From Flagellimonas alvinocaridis (GTDB lineage Bacteria > Bacteroidota > Bacteroidia > Flavobacteriales > Flavobacteriaceae), in the NCBI RefSeq assembly GCF_004916895.1, contig NZ_SNTZ01000011.1:22896-86895 (forward strand): a stretch of DNA of 64,000 nt. Reading direction: 5' to 3'. Below the pieces are notes generated by a model. That model was not told the DNA's origin. It was given only the letters and a program-made list of their open reading frames with translations, and made no database searches. The position numbers and the translations under genes are program-made. This document shows positions 16,925 to 25,621 of this stretch, piece by piece (within the stretch, counting starts at the first letter, position 1; each line of letters starts with the position of its first letter).

Positions 16925-18323
16925 AAAGATTAATGTTATTTGCACCTTGGCATTTTTTGCCGCATTCGGGATTGCAAATGCGCAGGATACGGATGAGGCC
17001 CTCGGCACTAAACGAGATACCACAAGCACTTCCAACAAAGTAAAGTTAGATGGAATTGCCGCTGTAATTGGGGATTATGTAATTCTTGAATCTGATATCG
17101 ACAAAACATTGATAGATCTGAAGAGCCAAGGAGCTTCAACGCAAGATATTACCCGTTGCAGTCTTTTGGGAAAACTTATGGAGGACAGATTGTATGCCCA
17201 TCAGGCCGTTCAGGACAGTTTGTTGGTTTCCGATGATCAGGTCAATGCGCAAAGTGACAGACAGATTCAGCAATTGGTGGCCCAGGTAGGTTCTATGGAG
17301 AAGGTGTTGAAGTTTTATAAGAAAACGGATATCGAAAGCTTTAGACAGGAACTATTCGAAATCAACAAGCTTAATATGTTGTCCGAGAAAATGCAGGGCA
17401 AGATAGTTGAGGAAATTGAGGTGACTCCGGAGGAAGTCCGCCAGTTTTTCTATAAAATCCCTGAGGATGAAAGACCTGTGTTTGGTGCCGAACTTGAGAT
17501 TGCACAGATTGTTAAGCAGCCCACGGCATCCGAGGAAGAAAAGCAGAAGGTGATAGATAGGCTAAAGCAAATAAAACAAGATGTTGAGGAAAACGATGCC
17601 AGTTTTAATGTAAAGGCCATCCTTTACTCCCAAGACCCAGGTTCCAAATCCAAAGGTGGATTTTATAGTATGACCAGAGAAACTCCTTTTGTGAAAGAAT
17701 TCAAGGATGTAGCCTTTAGTCTTCAAGAAGGAGAGATTTCTGAACCATTTGAGACTGATTTTGGATATCACATCATTTATATAGAAAAAATCAGAGGGCA
17801 GGAACTGGATTTGAGACATATTCTATTGATTCCCGAAATACCCCAAAGTGCAATTGATGCTGCTGTAAAGGAACTCGATACCATTCGACAACAAATTTTG
17901 GATGGCAAGTATACCTTTGCCGATGCTGCCTTGAATTTTTCAGATGAAAAGGAGACCAAGTTTGATGGTGGTCTTTTGAGAAACCCCATCAATTTTGATT
18001 CCCGTTTTGAGTTGACCAAAATGGACCCCACCCTTTACAATCAGGTTAGGGATATTAAAGATGGAGAAATTTCAAGACCCATTAGGGAAGATGATCCAAG
18101 AGGGGGAGCGCCCAAGTTCAAGATCATGAAAATATCCAATAGGTATGATGAACACAAAGCGGATTTTGCAAAAGACTATCTAAAAATACAAGAGTTGGCC
18201 CTCAGGGAAAAACAGTTCAAGGCCATAAAAGAATGGATGGACGAGCATATCGAGGACACCTATATCCATGTAAACACCGAGAATAAGGATTGCGATTTTG
18301 CAAACAACTGGGTAAAGGAATAG
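16917..18323 (+). CDS. Periplasmic peptidyl-prolyl isomerase, SurA type
   Basis: Start at ATG 16917, overlapping the previous stop by 8 bases, gives 468 residues with a signal peptide ending near GIANAQ. Residues about 45-175 form the SurA N domain (GIAAVIGDYVILESDIDKT). Two parvulin-like domains follow: one with SKSKGGFYSM...GEISEPFETDFGYHIIYIEK, the second beginning LRHILLIPEIPQ. It should help fold outer-membrane beta-barrel proteins. The tandem arrangement with a degenerate SurA-like lipoprotein is typical of Flavobacteriaceae. Confidence 0.9.
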   Translation: MNKKINVICTLAFFAAFGIANAQDTDEALGTKRDTTSTSNKVKLDGIAAVIGDYVILESDIDKTLIDLKSQGASTQDITRCSLLGKLMEDRLYAHQAVQDSLLVSDDQVNAQSDRQIQQLVAQVGSMEKVLKFYKKTDIESFRQELFEINKLNMLSEKMQGKIVEEIEVTPEEVRQFFYKIPEDERPVFGAELEIAQIVKQPTASEEEKQKVIDRLKQIKQDVEENDASFNVKAILYSQDPGSKSKGGFYSMTRETPFVKEFKDVAFSLQEGEISEPFETDFGYHIIYIEKIRGQELDLRHILLIPEIPQSAIDAAVKELDTIRQQILDGKYTFADAALNFSDEKETKFDGGLLRNPINFDSRFELTKMDPTLYNQVRDIKDGEISRPIREDDPRGGAPKFKIMKISNRYDEHKADFAKDYLKIQELALREKQFKAIKEWMDEHIEDTYIHVNTENKDCDFANNWVKE

Positions 18324-18327
18324 ATGC

Positions 18328-19281
18328 ATGTCGGACGTTACAGCTGTTGAAAATCTTGTAAAAAAACATCAGGCTTTAAAAAATGAGATTGCCAAGGTCA
18401 TTGTGGGCCAAGAAAAGGTAATCGAACAGATATTGCTCTCCATTTATACTGGGGGGCATTCGTTGTTGATAGGCGTTCCAGGATTGGCAAAAACCTTAAT
18501 GGTAAATACCATTGCCCAAACCTTGGGATTGGATTTTAAGCGAATCCAGTTTACCCCTGATCTAATGCCCAGTGATATTTTGGGAAGCGAAGTATTGGAC
18601 CAAAATCGGAACTTTAGGTTCATCATGGGCCCCATTTTTGGCAATATTATCCTGGCCGATGAGATCAACAGAACACCTCCCAAAACCCAAGCGGCACTTT
18701 TGGAAGCTATGCAGGAAAGAGCTGTGACCATAGCAGGAAAACAATACAAACTCAACAGGCCTTATTTTGTATTGGCTACTCAAAACCCGATAGAGCAAGA
18801 GGGGACCTATCCTTTGCCAGAGGCACAGTTGGATCGTTTTATGTTTGCCATTGAACTCACATATCCATCCATAGAAGAAGAGATTCAAGTGGTCAAGACC
18901 ACTACAACGGACAACGAAGTAAAACTAAAGACCCTCTTCAGTGCGGATGAAATTATTGAGGTACAGCATTTGGTGAGGAGGATACCTGTTCCAGACAACG
19001 TAATCGATTATACGGTACGATTGGTCAACCGAACAAGGCCGGGGCTCGAAGGAGCTTCGGATTTCGTGAATAATTATGTGGATTGGGGAGCCGGGCCAAG
19101 AGCGTCACAAAATTTGGTGTTGGCCGCCAAGGCCCATGCTGCCATACACGGCAAGTTTTCACCCGATATCGAGGATGTAAAAGCTGTTTCCTTGGGAATT
19201 CTTCGTCACAGAATTCTAAAAAACTACAAAGCCGAAGCAGAAGGCATTTCAGAGGAAAAAATTATCTCCAAATTGTTATAA
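18328..19281 (+). CDS. MoxR family AAA+ ATPase
   Basis: Cytoplasmic chaperone-like ATPase of 317 residues. Walker A is GVPGLAKTLM, Walker B is IILADEINRTPPKTQAALLEAMQE (motif spans 214-230 region of the fold), sensor 1 is ATQNPIEQEGTYPLPEAQLDRF, and the C-terminal lid has ASQNLVLAAKAHA. MoxR proteins usually work with DUF58 and VWA-domain partners encoded next to them; here it lies between the SurA-like gene and aconitase, so partners must be elsewhere. It starts 4 bases after the preceding stop. Confidence 0.93.
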   Translation: MSDVTAVENLVKKHQALKNEIAKVIVGQEKVIEQILLSIYTGGHSLLIGVPGLAKTLMVNTIAQTLGLDFKRIQFTPDLMPSDILGSEVLDQNRNFRFIMGPIFGNIILADEINRTPPKTQAALLEAMQERAVTIAGKQYKLNRPYFVLATQNPIEQEGTYPLPEAQLDRFMFAIELTYPSIEEEIQVVKTTTTDNEVKLKTLFSADEIIEVQHLVRRIPVPDNVIDYTVRLVNRTRPGLEGASDFVNNYVDWGAGPRASQNLVLAAKAHAAIHGKFSPDIEDVKAVSLGILRHRILKNYKAEAEGISEEKIISKLL

Positions 19282-19335
19282 ATATCAAATCTTCCCTATT
19301 TATTTAGGGTAATTCTAATTCTTTAATCGTAGGTA

Positions 19336-19363
19336 TTTTAGTAAATTTACCAAATTACTAAAA
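19336..19363. promoter_or_regulatory. Near-perfect palindrome upstream of aconitase
   Basis: TTTTAGTAA at 19336-19344 and its exact complement TTACTAAAA at 19355-19363 flank ATTTACCAAA. The centre also nearly pairs, so the whole 28 bases is close to a palindrome. It overlaps TAAATTTA (19342-19349), a one-mismatch -7 element, and lies 21 bases before the aconitase ATG. A repressor or activator site is inferred. Confidence 0.5.
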
Positions 19364-19384
19364 TCTTAAAAACTCGATTGTAGA

Positions 19385-21652
19385 ATGGCATTTGATATTG
19401 ACATGATTAAGGGCGTCTATGCTTCCATGGGGGAACGTGTGGATAAGGCCCGGGAATTGGTAGGAAGGCCTTTGACCCTTGCTGAAAAGATATTGTATTC
19501 GCATTTATGGGAAGGAACCCCGACCAAGAAGTTTACCAGAGGAAAAGATTATGTTGATTTTGCTCCAGATAGAATAGCCTGTCAAGATGCAACGGCGCAA
19601 ATGGCCTTGCTTCAGTTTATGCAAGCAGGCAAAGATAAAGTGGCAGTGCCCACTACCGTTCACTGTGATCACTTGATTCAAGCTAAACAAGGTGCTGCGG
19701 CAGATTTGAAGCACGCCAACGAGACCAGTAGCGAGGTATTCGACTTTTTGGGTTCGGTATCCAACAAATACGGTATTGGGTTCTGGAAGCCTGGTGCGGG
19801 TATCATTCACCAAGTGGTATTGGAAAACTATGCATTCCCAGGGGGTATGATGATTGGAACAGACTCCCATACAGTAAACGCGGGTGGTTTGGGAATGGTA
19901 GCCATTGGTGTAGGTGGTGCAGATGCCGTGGATGTTATGGCAGGAATGGCTTGGGAATTGAAGTTTCCTAAGTTGATTGGTGTAAAATTGACCGGAAAGC
20001 TATCTGGTTGGACAGCACCAAAAGACGTTATCCTTAAAGTGGCTGAAATCCTTACCGTAAAAGGAGGAACAGGAGCCATTGTTGAATATTTTGGCCCAGG
20101 GGCAATTTCTATGTCATGTACCGGTAAGGGAACCATCTGTAACATGGGTGCAGAAATTGGAGCGACTACATCTACATTTGGTTATGATGAGTCCATGGAG
20201 CGTTACCTAAGAGCAACTGATAGGGAAGATGTTGCTGATGAAGCCAATAAAGTAAAAGAACATTTAACGGCAGATCCTGAGGTATATGCCAACCCCGAAC
20301 AGTACTTTGACCAAGTCATTGAAATCAATTTATCTGAATTGATGCCATTATTGAACGGACCTTTTACCCCGGATTTGGCTACTGAGGTAGGAACCATGCG
20401 CGAAAAGGCCGAGAAAAACGGATGGCCTTTGGCAGTGGAGTGGGGATTGATAGGTTCTTGTACCAACTCTTCATATGAAGATTTGTCAAGAGCATCATCC
20501 ATTGCGCAACAAGCATTGGACAAAAAGTTGAAAACCAAGGCAGAGTTTGGTATCAACCCAGGCTCGGAGCAGGTTAGATATACCACAGAACGAGACGGGA
20601 TTCTTGAGATTTTTGAAAAATTGGATGCTAAAATCTTCACCAATGCCTGCGGACCATGTATCGGTCAATGGGCACGATATGAAGATCCCAAAAATGCTCC
20701 AAAGAACAGTATCGTGCATTCCTTCAACCGTAACTTTGCCAAGCGTGCCGATGGAAACCCCAATACGCATGCTTTTGTAGCATCACCGGAAATGACTGCA
20801 GCCATTGCCATTGCCGGTCGTTTGGATTTTAATCCATTGACAGATAAATTGATCAATGAAGATGGAGAAGAAGTTATGTTGGACGAGCCAACAGGATGGG
20901 AATTGCCACCAAAAGGTTTTGAAGTAAAGGACAACGGTTATATAGACCCACTTGAAGATGGAAGCGGAGTCAATGTCATTGTAGCACCCGGCTCGGAACG
21001 TTTGCAAATTTTGGAGCCGTTTGAGCCCATTACTCCAGCAAGCTTGAAAGGCATGAAACTGTTGATCAAAGCCTTTGGGAAATGTACTACCGATCATATC
21101 TCCATGGCCGGACCTTGGCTAAGGTATAGGGGACATTTGGACAATATTGCCAATAACACCTTGATTGGAGCGGTAAACGCTTACAACCAAAAAACCAATT
21201 TTGTCAAGAACCAGTTGACTGGGGAGTACGGAGGCGTACCTGATACCCAACGTGAGTATAAGAAAGCAGGGATAAAGACCATTGTAGTGGGAGACCATAA
21301 CTATGGGGAAGGTTCTTCAAGGGAGCATGCGGCCATGCAGCCACGTCACTTGGGTGTTGCGGCAGTTTTGGTGAAATCCTTTGCCAGGATACATGAGACC
21401 AACTTGAAAAAGCAAGGGATGTTGGCACTTACTTTTGCCAATGAGAACGATTATGACCTTATTCAGGAAGATGATACTTTCAACTTCTTGGATATAGATC
21501 AGTTTGCTCCAGACAAACCCTTGACCTTGGAAATCGTACATGCAGATGGCAGCAAGGATACCATCAAGGTAAATCACTCCTACAACAATGCACAGATAGC
21601 ATGGTTCAATGAGGGGTCTGCCCTGAACCTGATCAAAAAGGAGAATGCTTAA
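19385..21652 (+). CDS. Aconitate hydratase
   Basis: TCA-cycle iron-sulfur enzyme interconverting citrate and isocitrate. The 755-residue protein is of the mitochondrial-like aconitase type. It has [40 protein letters not shown] (first cluster cysteine region), [11 protein letters not shown] (the CxxC cluster pair), and a C-terminal swivel domain with [19 protein letters not shown] and [15 protein letters not shown]. All cluster cysteines are present. It is monocistronic between MoxR and a hairpin terminator, with a palindrome at its promoter. Confidence 0.96.
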   Translation: MAFDIDMIKGVYASMGERVDKARELVGRPLTLAEKILYSHLWEGTPTKKFTRGKDYVDFAPDRIACQDATAQMALLQFMQAGKDKVAVPTTVHCDHLIQAKQGAAADLKHANETSSEVFDFLGSVSNKYGIGFWKPGAGIIHQVVLENYAFPGGMMIGTDSHTVNAGGLGMVAIGVGGADAVDVMAGMAWELKFPKLIGVKLTGKLSGWTAPKDVILKVAEILTVKGGTGAIVEYFGPGAISMSCTGKGTICNMGAEIGATTSTFGYDESMERYLRATDREDVADEANKVKEHLTADPEVYANPEQYFDQVIEINLSELMPLLNGPFTPDLATEVGTMREKAEKNGWPLAVEWGLIGSCTNSSYEDLSRASSIAQQALDKKLKTKAEFGINPGSEQVRYTTERDGILEIFEKLDAKIFTNACGPCIGQWARYEDPKNAPKNSIVHSFNRNFAKRADGNPNTHAFVASPEMTAAIAIAGRLDFNPLTDKLINEDGEEVMLDEPTGWELPPKGFEVKDNGYIDPLEDGSGVNVIVAPGSERLQILEPFEPITPASLKGMKLLIKAFGKCTTDHISMAGPWLRYRGHLDNIANNTLIGAVNAYNQKTNFVKNQLTGEYGGVPDTQREYKKAGIKTIVVGDHNYGEGSSREHAAMQPRHLGVAAVLVKSFARIHETNLKKQGMLALTFANENDYDLIQEDDTFNFLDIDQFAPDKPLTLEIVHADGSKDTIKVNHSYNNAQIAWFNEGSALNLIKKENA

Positions 21653-21674
21653 ACTATTTTTAAGATAATTCAAG

Positions 21675-21711
21675 AAAACTCCTGATATTGCTGAAATATC
21701 AGGAGTTTTTA
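21675..21711 (+). terminator. Intrinsic terminator of aconitase
   Basis: AAAACTCCTGATATT pairs with AATATCAGGAGTTTT around a short loop, followed by T residues. It lies 23 bases after the aconitase stop. Confidence 0.85.
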
Positions 21712-21732
21712 ATTTTAACCAAATCCCTCGGA

Positions 21733-22293
21733 ATGAAAATCAGTAAAAAGACTGTCCTTAATGTTGTACTGATTCTGTTTGTGCTTTCCTTTTTTGTTAC
21801 CCCTTTGGGGTATTATGGCAAAATCTTGCTTAACAAATTACTGGCCATGTCACCTCCCGTGATAGAACAATCCGAGCGGGAAAAAATAACCGATTACGAT
21901 TGGAAGCTTAAGGATGCAGATTGGAACATTTTCAATTTTGAAAAATCCAAAGGGAATGTGGTTTTCATTAACTTTTGGGCTTCATGGCGATTACCTTCCG
22001 AAGCTGAACTGTCCAGCATACAAGAACTTTATAACAAGTACAAGGGTAAAATGGACTTCTACATCATCACCAATGAAAACAGACCTCCAGTAAAGGCTTT
22101 TATGGAAGAGCACGAGTTTACGTTTCCATTGACGTACTTGATCATTGGGGAAAAAATGCCCGTGGATTCCAAGGAGGTTCCTTCTTCTTATTTGATCGAT
22201 AAATCAGGAAATATTGTAATCCATAAGAAAGGAATAGCAGATTGGAGCAACAAAAAGGTGTACACCTTATTGGATGAATTGATAGCAGAATAA
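21733..22293 (+). CDS. TlpA-like thioredoxin-fold protein lacking the CxxC active site
   Basis: ATG at 21733 lies after the aconitase terminator and gives 186 residues: an N-terminal membrane anchor (about 8-30) and a TlpA/ResA-type thioredoxin domain. Where active members have W-C-P-P-C, this one reads FWASWRLPSEAEL, so both cysteines are replaced (Arg and Ser). The fold signature is otherwise intact, including the cis-proline region VPSSYLIDKSGNIV. It is the same length as its downstream neighbour and aligns end to end, so it is a tandem paralogue. Redox activity is unlikely; a scaffold or partner role is inferred. Confidence 0.85.
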   Translation: MKISKKTVLNVVLILFVLSFFVTPLGYYGKILLNKLLAMSPPVIEQSEREKITDYDWKLKDADWNIFNFEKSKGNVVFINFWASWRLPSEAELSSIQELYNKYKGKMDFYIITNENRPPVKAFMEEHEFTFPLTYLIIGEKMPVDSKEVPSSYLIDKSGNIVIHKKGIADWSNKKVYTLLDELIAE

Positions 22294-22299
22294 CACCCA

Positions 22300-22860
22300 A
22301 TGAAAGTTTCCAAAGAGCAAATTAGTAATGGCATATGGCTATTGGCCATTGCTTTGATACTTTTTACCCCGGTTGGGTTTCACCTTCGTGTGTGGGTAAC
22401 CAAATTTATATCAGCTAGTGCCGATGTGGTATCGGTAGAAGAACAAGAAACATTGGCGGATTACCATTGGCGATTGGTTGATGTTGAAGGAAAACATACT
22501 GATTTCAAATCTTTTGAAGGTAAGGTGGTCGTGGTAAATATTTGGGCCACTTGGTGTCCTCCTTGTGTTGCCGAGCTTCCCAGCTTTGCAGAGCTTTACG
22601 AGGATTATAAAGATGAAGTTGTATTTGCTTTTGTGGCCAACGATGACAAGGATAAGGTGGAGCAATTCATCGAAAAGAAAGGATATCGACTACCAATCTA
22701 TTTTCAGGTTTCGTCCATTCCCAAGGAATTGATGTCCAAAAGTATACCTGCTACATACATCATTAGTAAGTCTGGAAAAATAGTGGTCGATGAGAAAGGA
22801 GCTGCCAACTGGAATTCGGATAAAACAAGGACTTTGGTGGACCAGCTTATTTTGGAGTAG
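22300..22860 (+). CDS. TlpA-like membrane-anchored thiol-disulfide oxidoreductase
   Basis: A 186-residue protein with an N-terminal anchor (about 13-35) and a periplasmic thioredoxin domain with intact WATWCPPCVAELPSF and SIPATYIISKSGKIVV (cis-proline loop). It would reduce or exchange disulfides in periplasmic proteins, for example in cytochrome c maturation or oxidative stress repair. It starts 6 bases after its cysteine-less paralogue and overlaps the convergent crtZ gene by 14 bases. Confidence 0.9.
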   Translation: MKVSKEQISNGIWLLAIALILFTPVGFHLRVWVTKFISASADVVSVEEQETLADYHWRLVDVEGKHTDFKSFEGKVVVVNIWATWCPPCVAELPSFAELYEDYKDEVVFAFVANDDKDKVEQFIEKKGYRLPIYFQVSSIPKELMSKSIPATYIISKSGKIVVDEKGAANWNSDKTRTLVDQLILE

Positions 22861-23311
22861 TTTGCCGTTTGAAGTACTTGAAGGGCACAAGAAGCATTCC
22901 AAAACATTCCCCTTCTTCTTTGCCTAAGTGTTTGTGATGTATTTTATGAGCTCTTCGAACCCCTTTGGCATACCAATTATTGGCATTTCGGAATAACTTG
23001 AAGCGTTGGTGTATAAAAATATCGTGTACCAAAAAGTAAGCAATTCCGTAGGCCAGAATTCCAAAACCCAATGGCCAGCCATACCAAAACGAGGTATAGT
23101 TGCCCAGATAAAAGAGTATCATGCTCACCACGGCATAGAAAATAAAGAAAGCATCGTTACGCTCAAACCAAGAGTCGTGGTCCTTTTTGTGGTGATCTTT
23201 ATGAAGGCTCCACAAAAAGCCATGCATCACATATTTGTGCGTAAACCAAGCCATAAACTCCATAAAGCAGAATGTGGACAAGAATACAAGTATCCAAAGC
23301 GCTAGTTTCAT
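22847..23311 (-). CDS. crtZ: Beta-carotene hydroxylase CrtZ
   Basis: Membrane di-iron hydroxylase (fatty acid hydroxylase superfamily) that adds 3-hydroxyl groups to beta-carotene rings, giving zeaxanthin. The 154 residues contain the four histidine clusters of the family: HKYVMH, HKDHHKKDH, HDIFIHQR and HKIHHKH, plus hydrophobic helices. It is the last gene of the leftward crt operon; its ATG abuts the crtB stop (TAA ATG). Its end overlaps the convergent TlpA-like gene. No lycopene cyclase gene is present in the window. Confidence 0.92.
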   Translation of the reverse strand: MKLALWILVFLSTFCFMEFMAWFTHKYVMHGFLWSLHKDHHKKDHDSWFERNDAFFIFYAVVSMILFYLGNYTSFWYGWPLGFGILAYGIAYFLVHDIFIHQRFKLFRNANNWYAKGVRRAHKIHHKHLGKEEGECFGMLLVPFKYFKRQTTPK

Positions 23312-24151
23312 TTATACCAATTGTAATTTATAGTTGAGGTACGAATGTGCCAAAAGTCCAAATTTTTGATAGTTGGGAACCCTAATCCGGGTATTTTTGA
23401 TTTCCAACGAGGGTGTTCCTTGTAACTTTTGGAGCAATTTCTTGTAGTACCGATAAGCTGTATAAACCCCAAACTTGGCTTGTTCCGGTAATTTTATGAT
23501 ACCTGAATATCCTACTGCCAAATCTGCTTTAATCTCATTCACGATTCTCTTTTTGGAGATTTCATCGAGTTCTGTCAAATTGGTATTGGGGAAATAGGTG
23601 CGATCCAAGTGTTCGTAATCTGCTTTGAGGTCCCTGAGAAAGTTTATTTTCTGAAAAGCAGAGCCCAAGGCCATGGCAGATTCTTTTAACTCTTCATACT
23701 TTTCCTTGTCGCCATGTACAAAAACACATAGACACATGAGACCTACTACATCTGCCGATCCATAGATATACTCCCGATATTCATCAAAAGTTTCGTAAGT
23801 TTTTTTGGTTAGGTCCATCCGCATACTGTTCATGAACGATTCCACCAAATGAAAAGGAATATCGTACTTATGATAGGTATACTGAAAAGCATTCAGGATA
23901 GGATTTAGGCTGATTCTATCCGTAATAGCATGCTTCATATCATTTTCAAACCGGTTAAAAAGTGCTTCTTTATCGTACTCGTGGAAGGTATCCACAATTT
24001 CATCGGCAAAACGCACAAAACCATAAATGTTATAGATGTCTGAGCGAATGGATGGAGCCAACATCTTGGTAGCCAAAGAGAAAGAAGTGCTGTAAGATTG
24101 TGTAACAATTTTGCTACAGTTGTACGATACATCATCAAAAATAGTCTTCAT
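23312..24151 (-). CDS. crtB: Phytoene synthase CrtB
   Basis: Condenses two geranylgeranyl diphosphates to phytoene, the first committed carotenoid step. From ATG 24151 the product is 279 residues; a TTG at 24157 would add two residues but is less likely. The two aspartate-rich substrate motifs are FVRFADEIVDTF and NFLRDLKADYEHLDRTYFP, with GSAFQKINFLRD preceding. The start lies two bases after the crtI stop. It may instead be called squalene/phytoene synthase family, but the crt context settles the role. Confidence 0.95.
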   Translation of the reverse strand: MKTIFDDVSYNCSKIVTQSYSTSFSLATKMLAPSIRSDIYNIYGFVRFADEIVDTFHEYDKEALFNRFENDMKHAITDRISLNPILNAFQYTYHKYDIPFHLVESFMNSMRMDLTKKTYETFDEYREYIYGSADVVGLMCLCVFVHGDKEKYEELKESAMALGSAFQKINFLRDLKADYEHLDRTYFPNTNLTELDEISKKRIVNEIKADLAVGYSGIIKLPEQAKFGVYTAYRYYKKLLQKLQGTPSLEIKNTRIRVPNYQKFGLLAHSYLNYKLQLV

Positions 24152-24153
24152 GA

Positions 24154-25608
24154 TCAAAGTTTTTTAGTGATTAGATCAGCTACCAATTTTCCAGAGATTA
24201 GGGAAGGGGGCACTCCCGGTCCCGGAACAGTAAGCTGACCGGTAAAAAATAAATTTTTCACCTTGCTACTTTTGAGGTTGGGTCGCAGAAATGCAGTTTG
24301 CCGCAGGGTGTTGGCTAAACCATAAGCATTTCCTTTATAGGAATTGTACTGCTCCACAAAATCGTTTACACAGAAACTCTCCTTAAATATAATAGAATTT
24401 TTTACTTCTTGTTGGGTGCGTTTTTCAAATCTATCCATCACAATATCAAAATATTGCTCGCGAAGCTCAGAGGTATCTTCCAACCCTGGGGCTATTGGAA
24501 CCAAAAAGAAACCGGTCTCACAGTTTTTGGGAGCCATTGTGGTATCGGTAATGGATGGAAAATTGGCATAGAACAAGGGTTCACTTGGCCATTGGGGGGT
24601 ATCGTAAATCTCTTGGGCATGCTTTTCAAAGTCGGTATCAAAGAAAAGGTTGTGATGTTCAACATTGTCCAATTTTTTTCGAAAACCGATATAAAAGAGT
24701 AGGGAAGAGGGTGCATAGGTTTTCTTTTCCCAATAGGCCTCTGAATATTGACGGTATCTCTGATCTAGCAAAGTTTCGGAATGGTGATAATCCGCTCCAC
24801 TAACAACATAGTCCGAAATATGGTTTTTGCCATTGCTACGTATTCCAATGACTTCTTTATCCGATACCAAAATTTTGGACACAGGACTATCGGTATGTAT
24901 TTTCACTCCTAGTTCTTCGGCCAAACTTTTCATGGCCTTGATAATTTCATACATACCTCCTTTGGGATGCCATGTACCAAGACCAAAATCAGCAAAATTC
25001 ATGAAATTGTAGAATGATGGTGTCTTGCTGGGCTTCGCACCCAAAAAAAGTACAGGAAATTCTAGGGTTGCAACCAATTTTGGATTTTTAAATTGTCTAC
25101 GAACCTCTTGACTGATGGTCTTAAAAAACTGATCTACCCTGAGCACCGTCTCTTTGGTAACCAATTCCATTGGTGAAAGTCCAGGCCGAAGCACCACCTT
25201 GTTTATGGCTATGTTGTAATTCTCTTGCGCCTCTGAAATAAAATTTCTTAAATGTTGGCTGCTTCCGGATTCTATGCGTTCAAATTCTTCACATATCTTT
25301 TCCATACTATCGCCAATGGATAGGGTATCTTCCTCAAAAAAAACTTTGTAGGCTGGATCTAAGCGGTCCAATTGGTAGTAATCGGAGGTTTGCTTTCCGA
25401 AATCGGCAAAGAACCTTTCAAATATATCCGGCATCCAGTACCAACTAGGACCAATATCAAAAGTGAACCCATCTTTTATCAGTTGTCTAGCCCTACCGCC
25501 AATAGTGCTGTTTTTCTCAAAGACGCTTACATCCAGCCCTGCTTTGGCCAAATGGCATGCTGCTGAGAGTGAGGAAAAACCGGATCCTATGACAATGGCC
25601 TTTTTCAT
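24154..25608 (-). CDS. crtI: Phytoene desaturase CrtI
   Basis: FAD-dependent desaturase that converts phytoene to lycopene. The 484 residues start with AIVIGSGFSSLSAACHLAKAG and the FAD-binding FEKNSTIGGRARQ, and close with NLFFTGQLTVPGPGVPPSLISG, the C-terminal FAD/carotenoid signature of bacterial CrtI. A length of about 480-500 is normal. It lies 13 bases after the MerR regulator stop and directly upstream of crtB, so the operon order is regulator-crtI-crtB-crtZ. Confidence 0.96.
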   Translation of the reverse strand: MKKAIVIGSGFSSLSAACHLAKAGLDVSVFEKNSTIGGRARQLIKDGFTFDIGPSWYWMPDIFERFFADFGKQTSDYYQLDRLDPAYKVFFEEDTLSIGDSMEKICEEFERIESGSSQHLRNFISEAQENYNIAINKVVLRPGLSPMELVTKETVLRVDQFFKTISQEVRRQFKNPKLVATLEFPVLFLGAKPSKTPSFYNFMNFADFGLGTWHPKGGMYEIIKAMKSLAEELGVKIHTDSPVSKILVSDKEVIGIRSNGKNHISDYVVSGADYHHSETLLDQRYRQYSEAYWEKKTYAPSSLLFYIGFRKKLDNVEHHNLFFDTDFEKHAQEIYDTPQWPSEPLFYANFPSITDTTMAPKNCETGFFLVPIAPGLEDTSELREQYFDIVMDRFEKRTQQEVKNSIIFKESFCVNDFVEQYNSYKGNAYGLANTLRQTAFLRPNLKSSKVKNLFFTGQLTVPGPGVPPSLISGKLVADLITKKL

Positions 25609-25621
25609 GGGTAAAGCAGCG

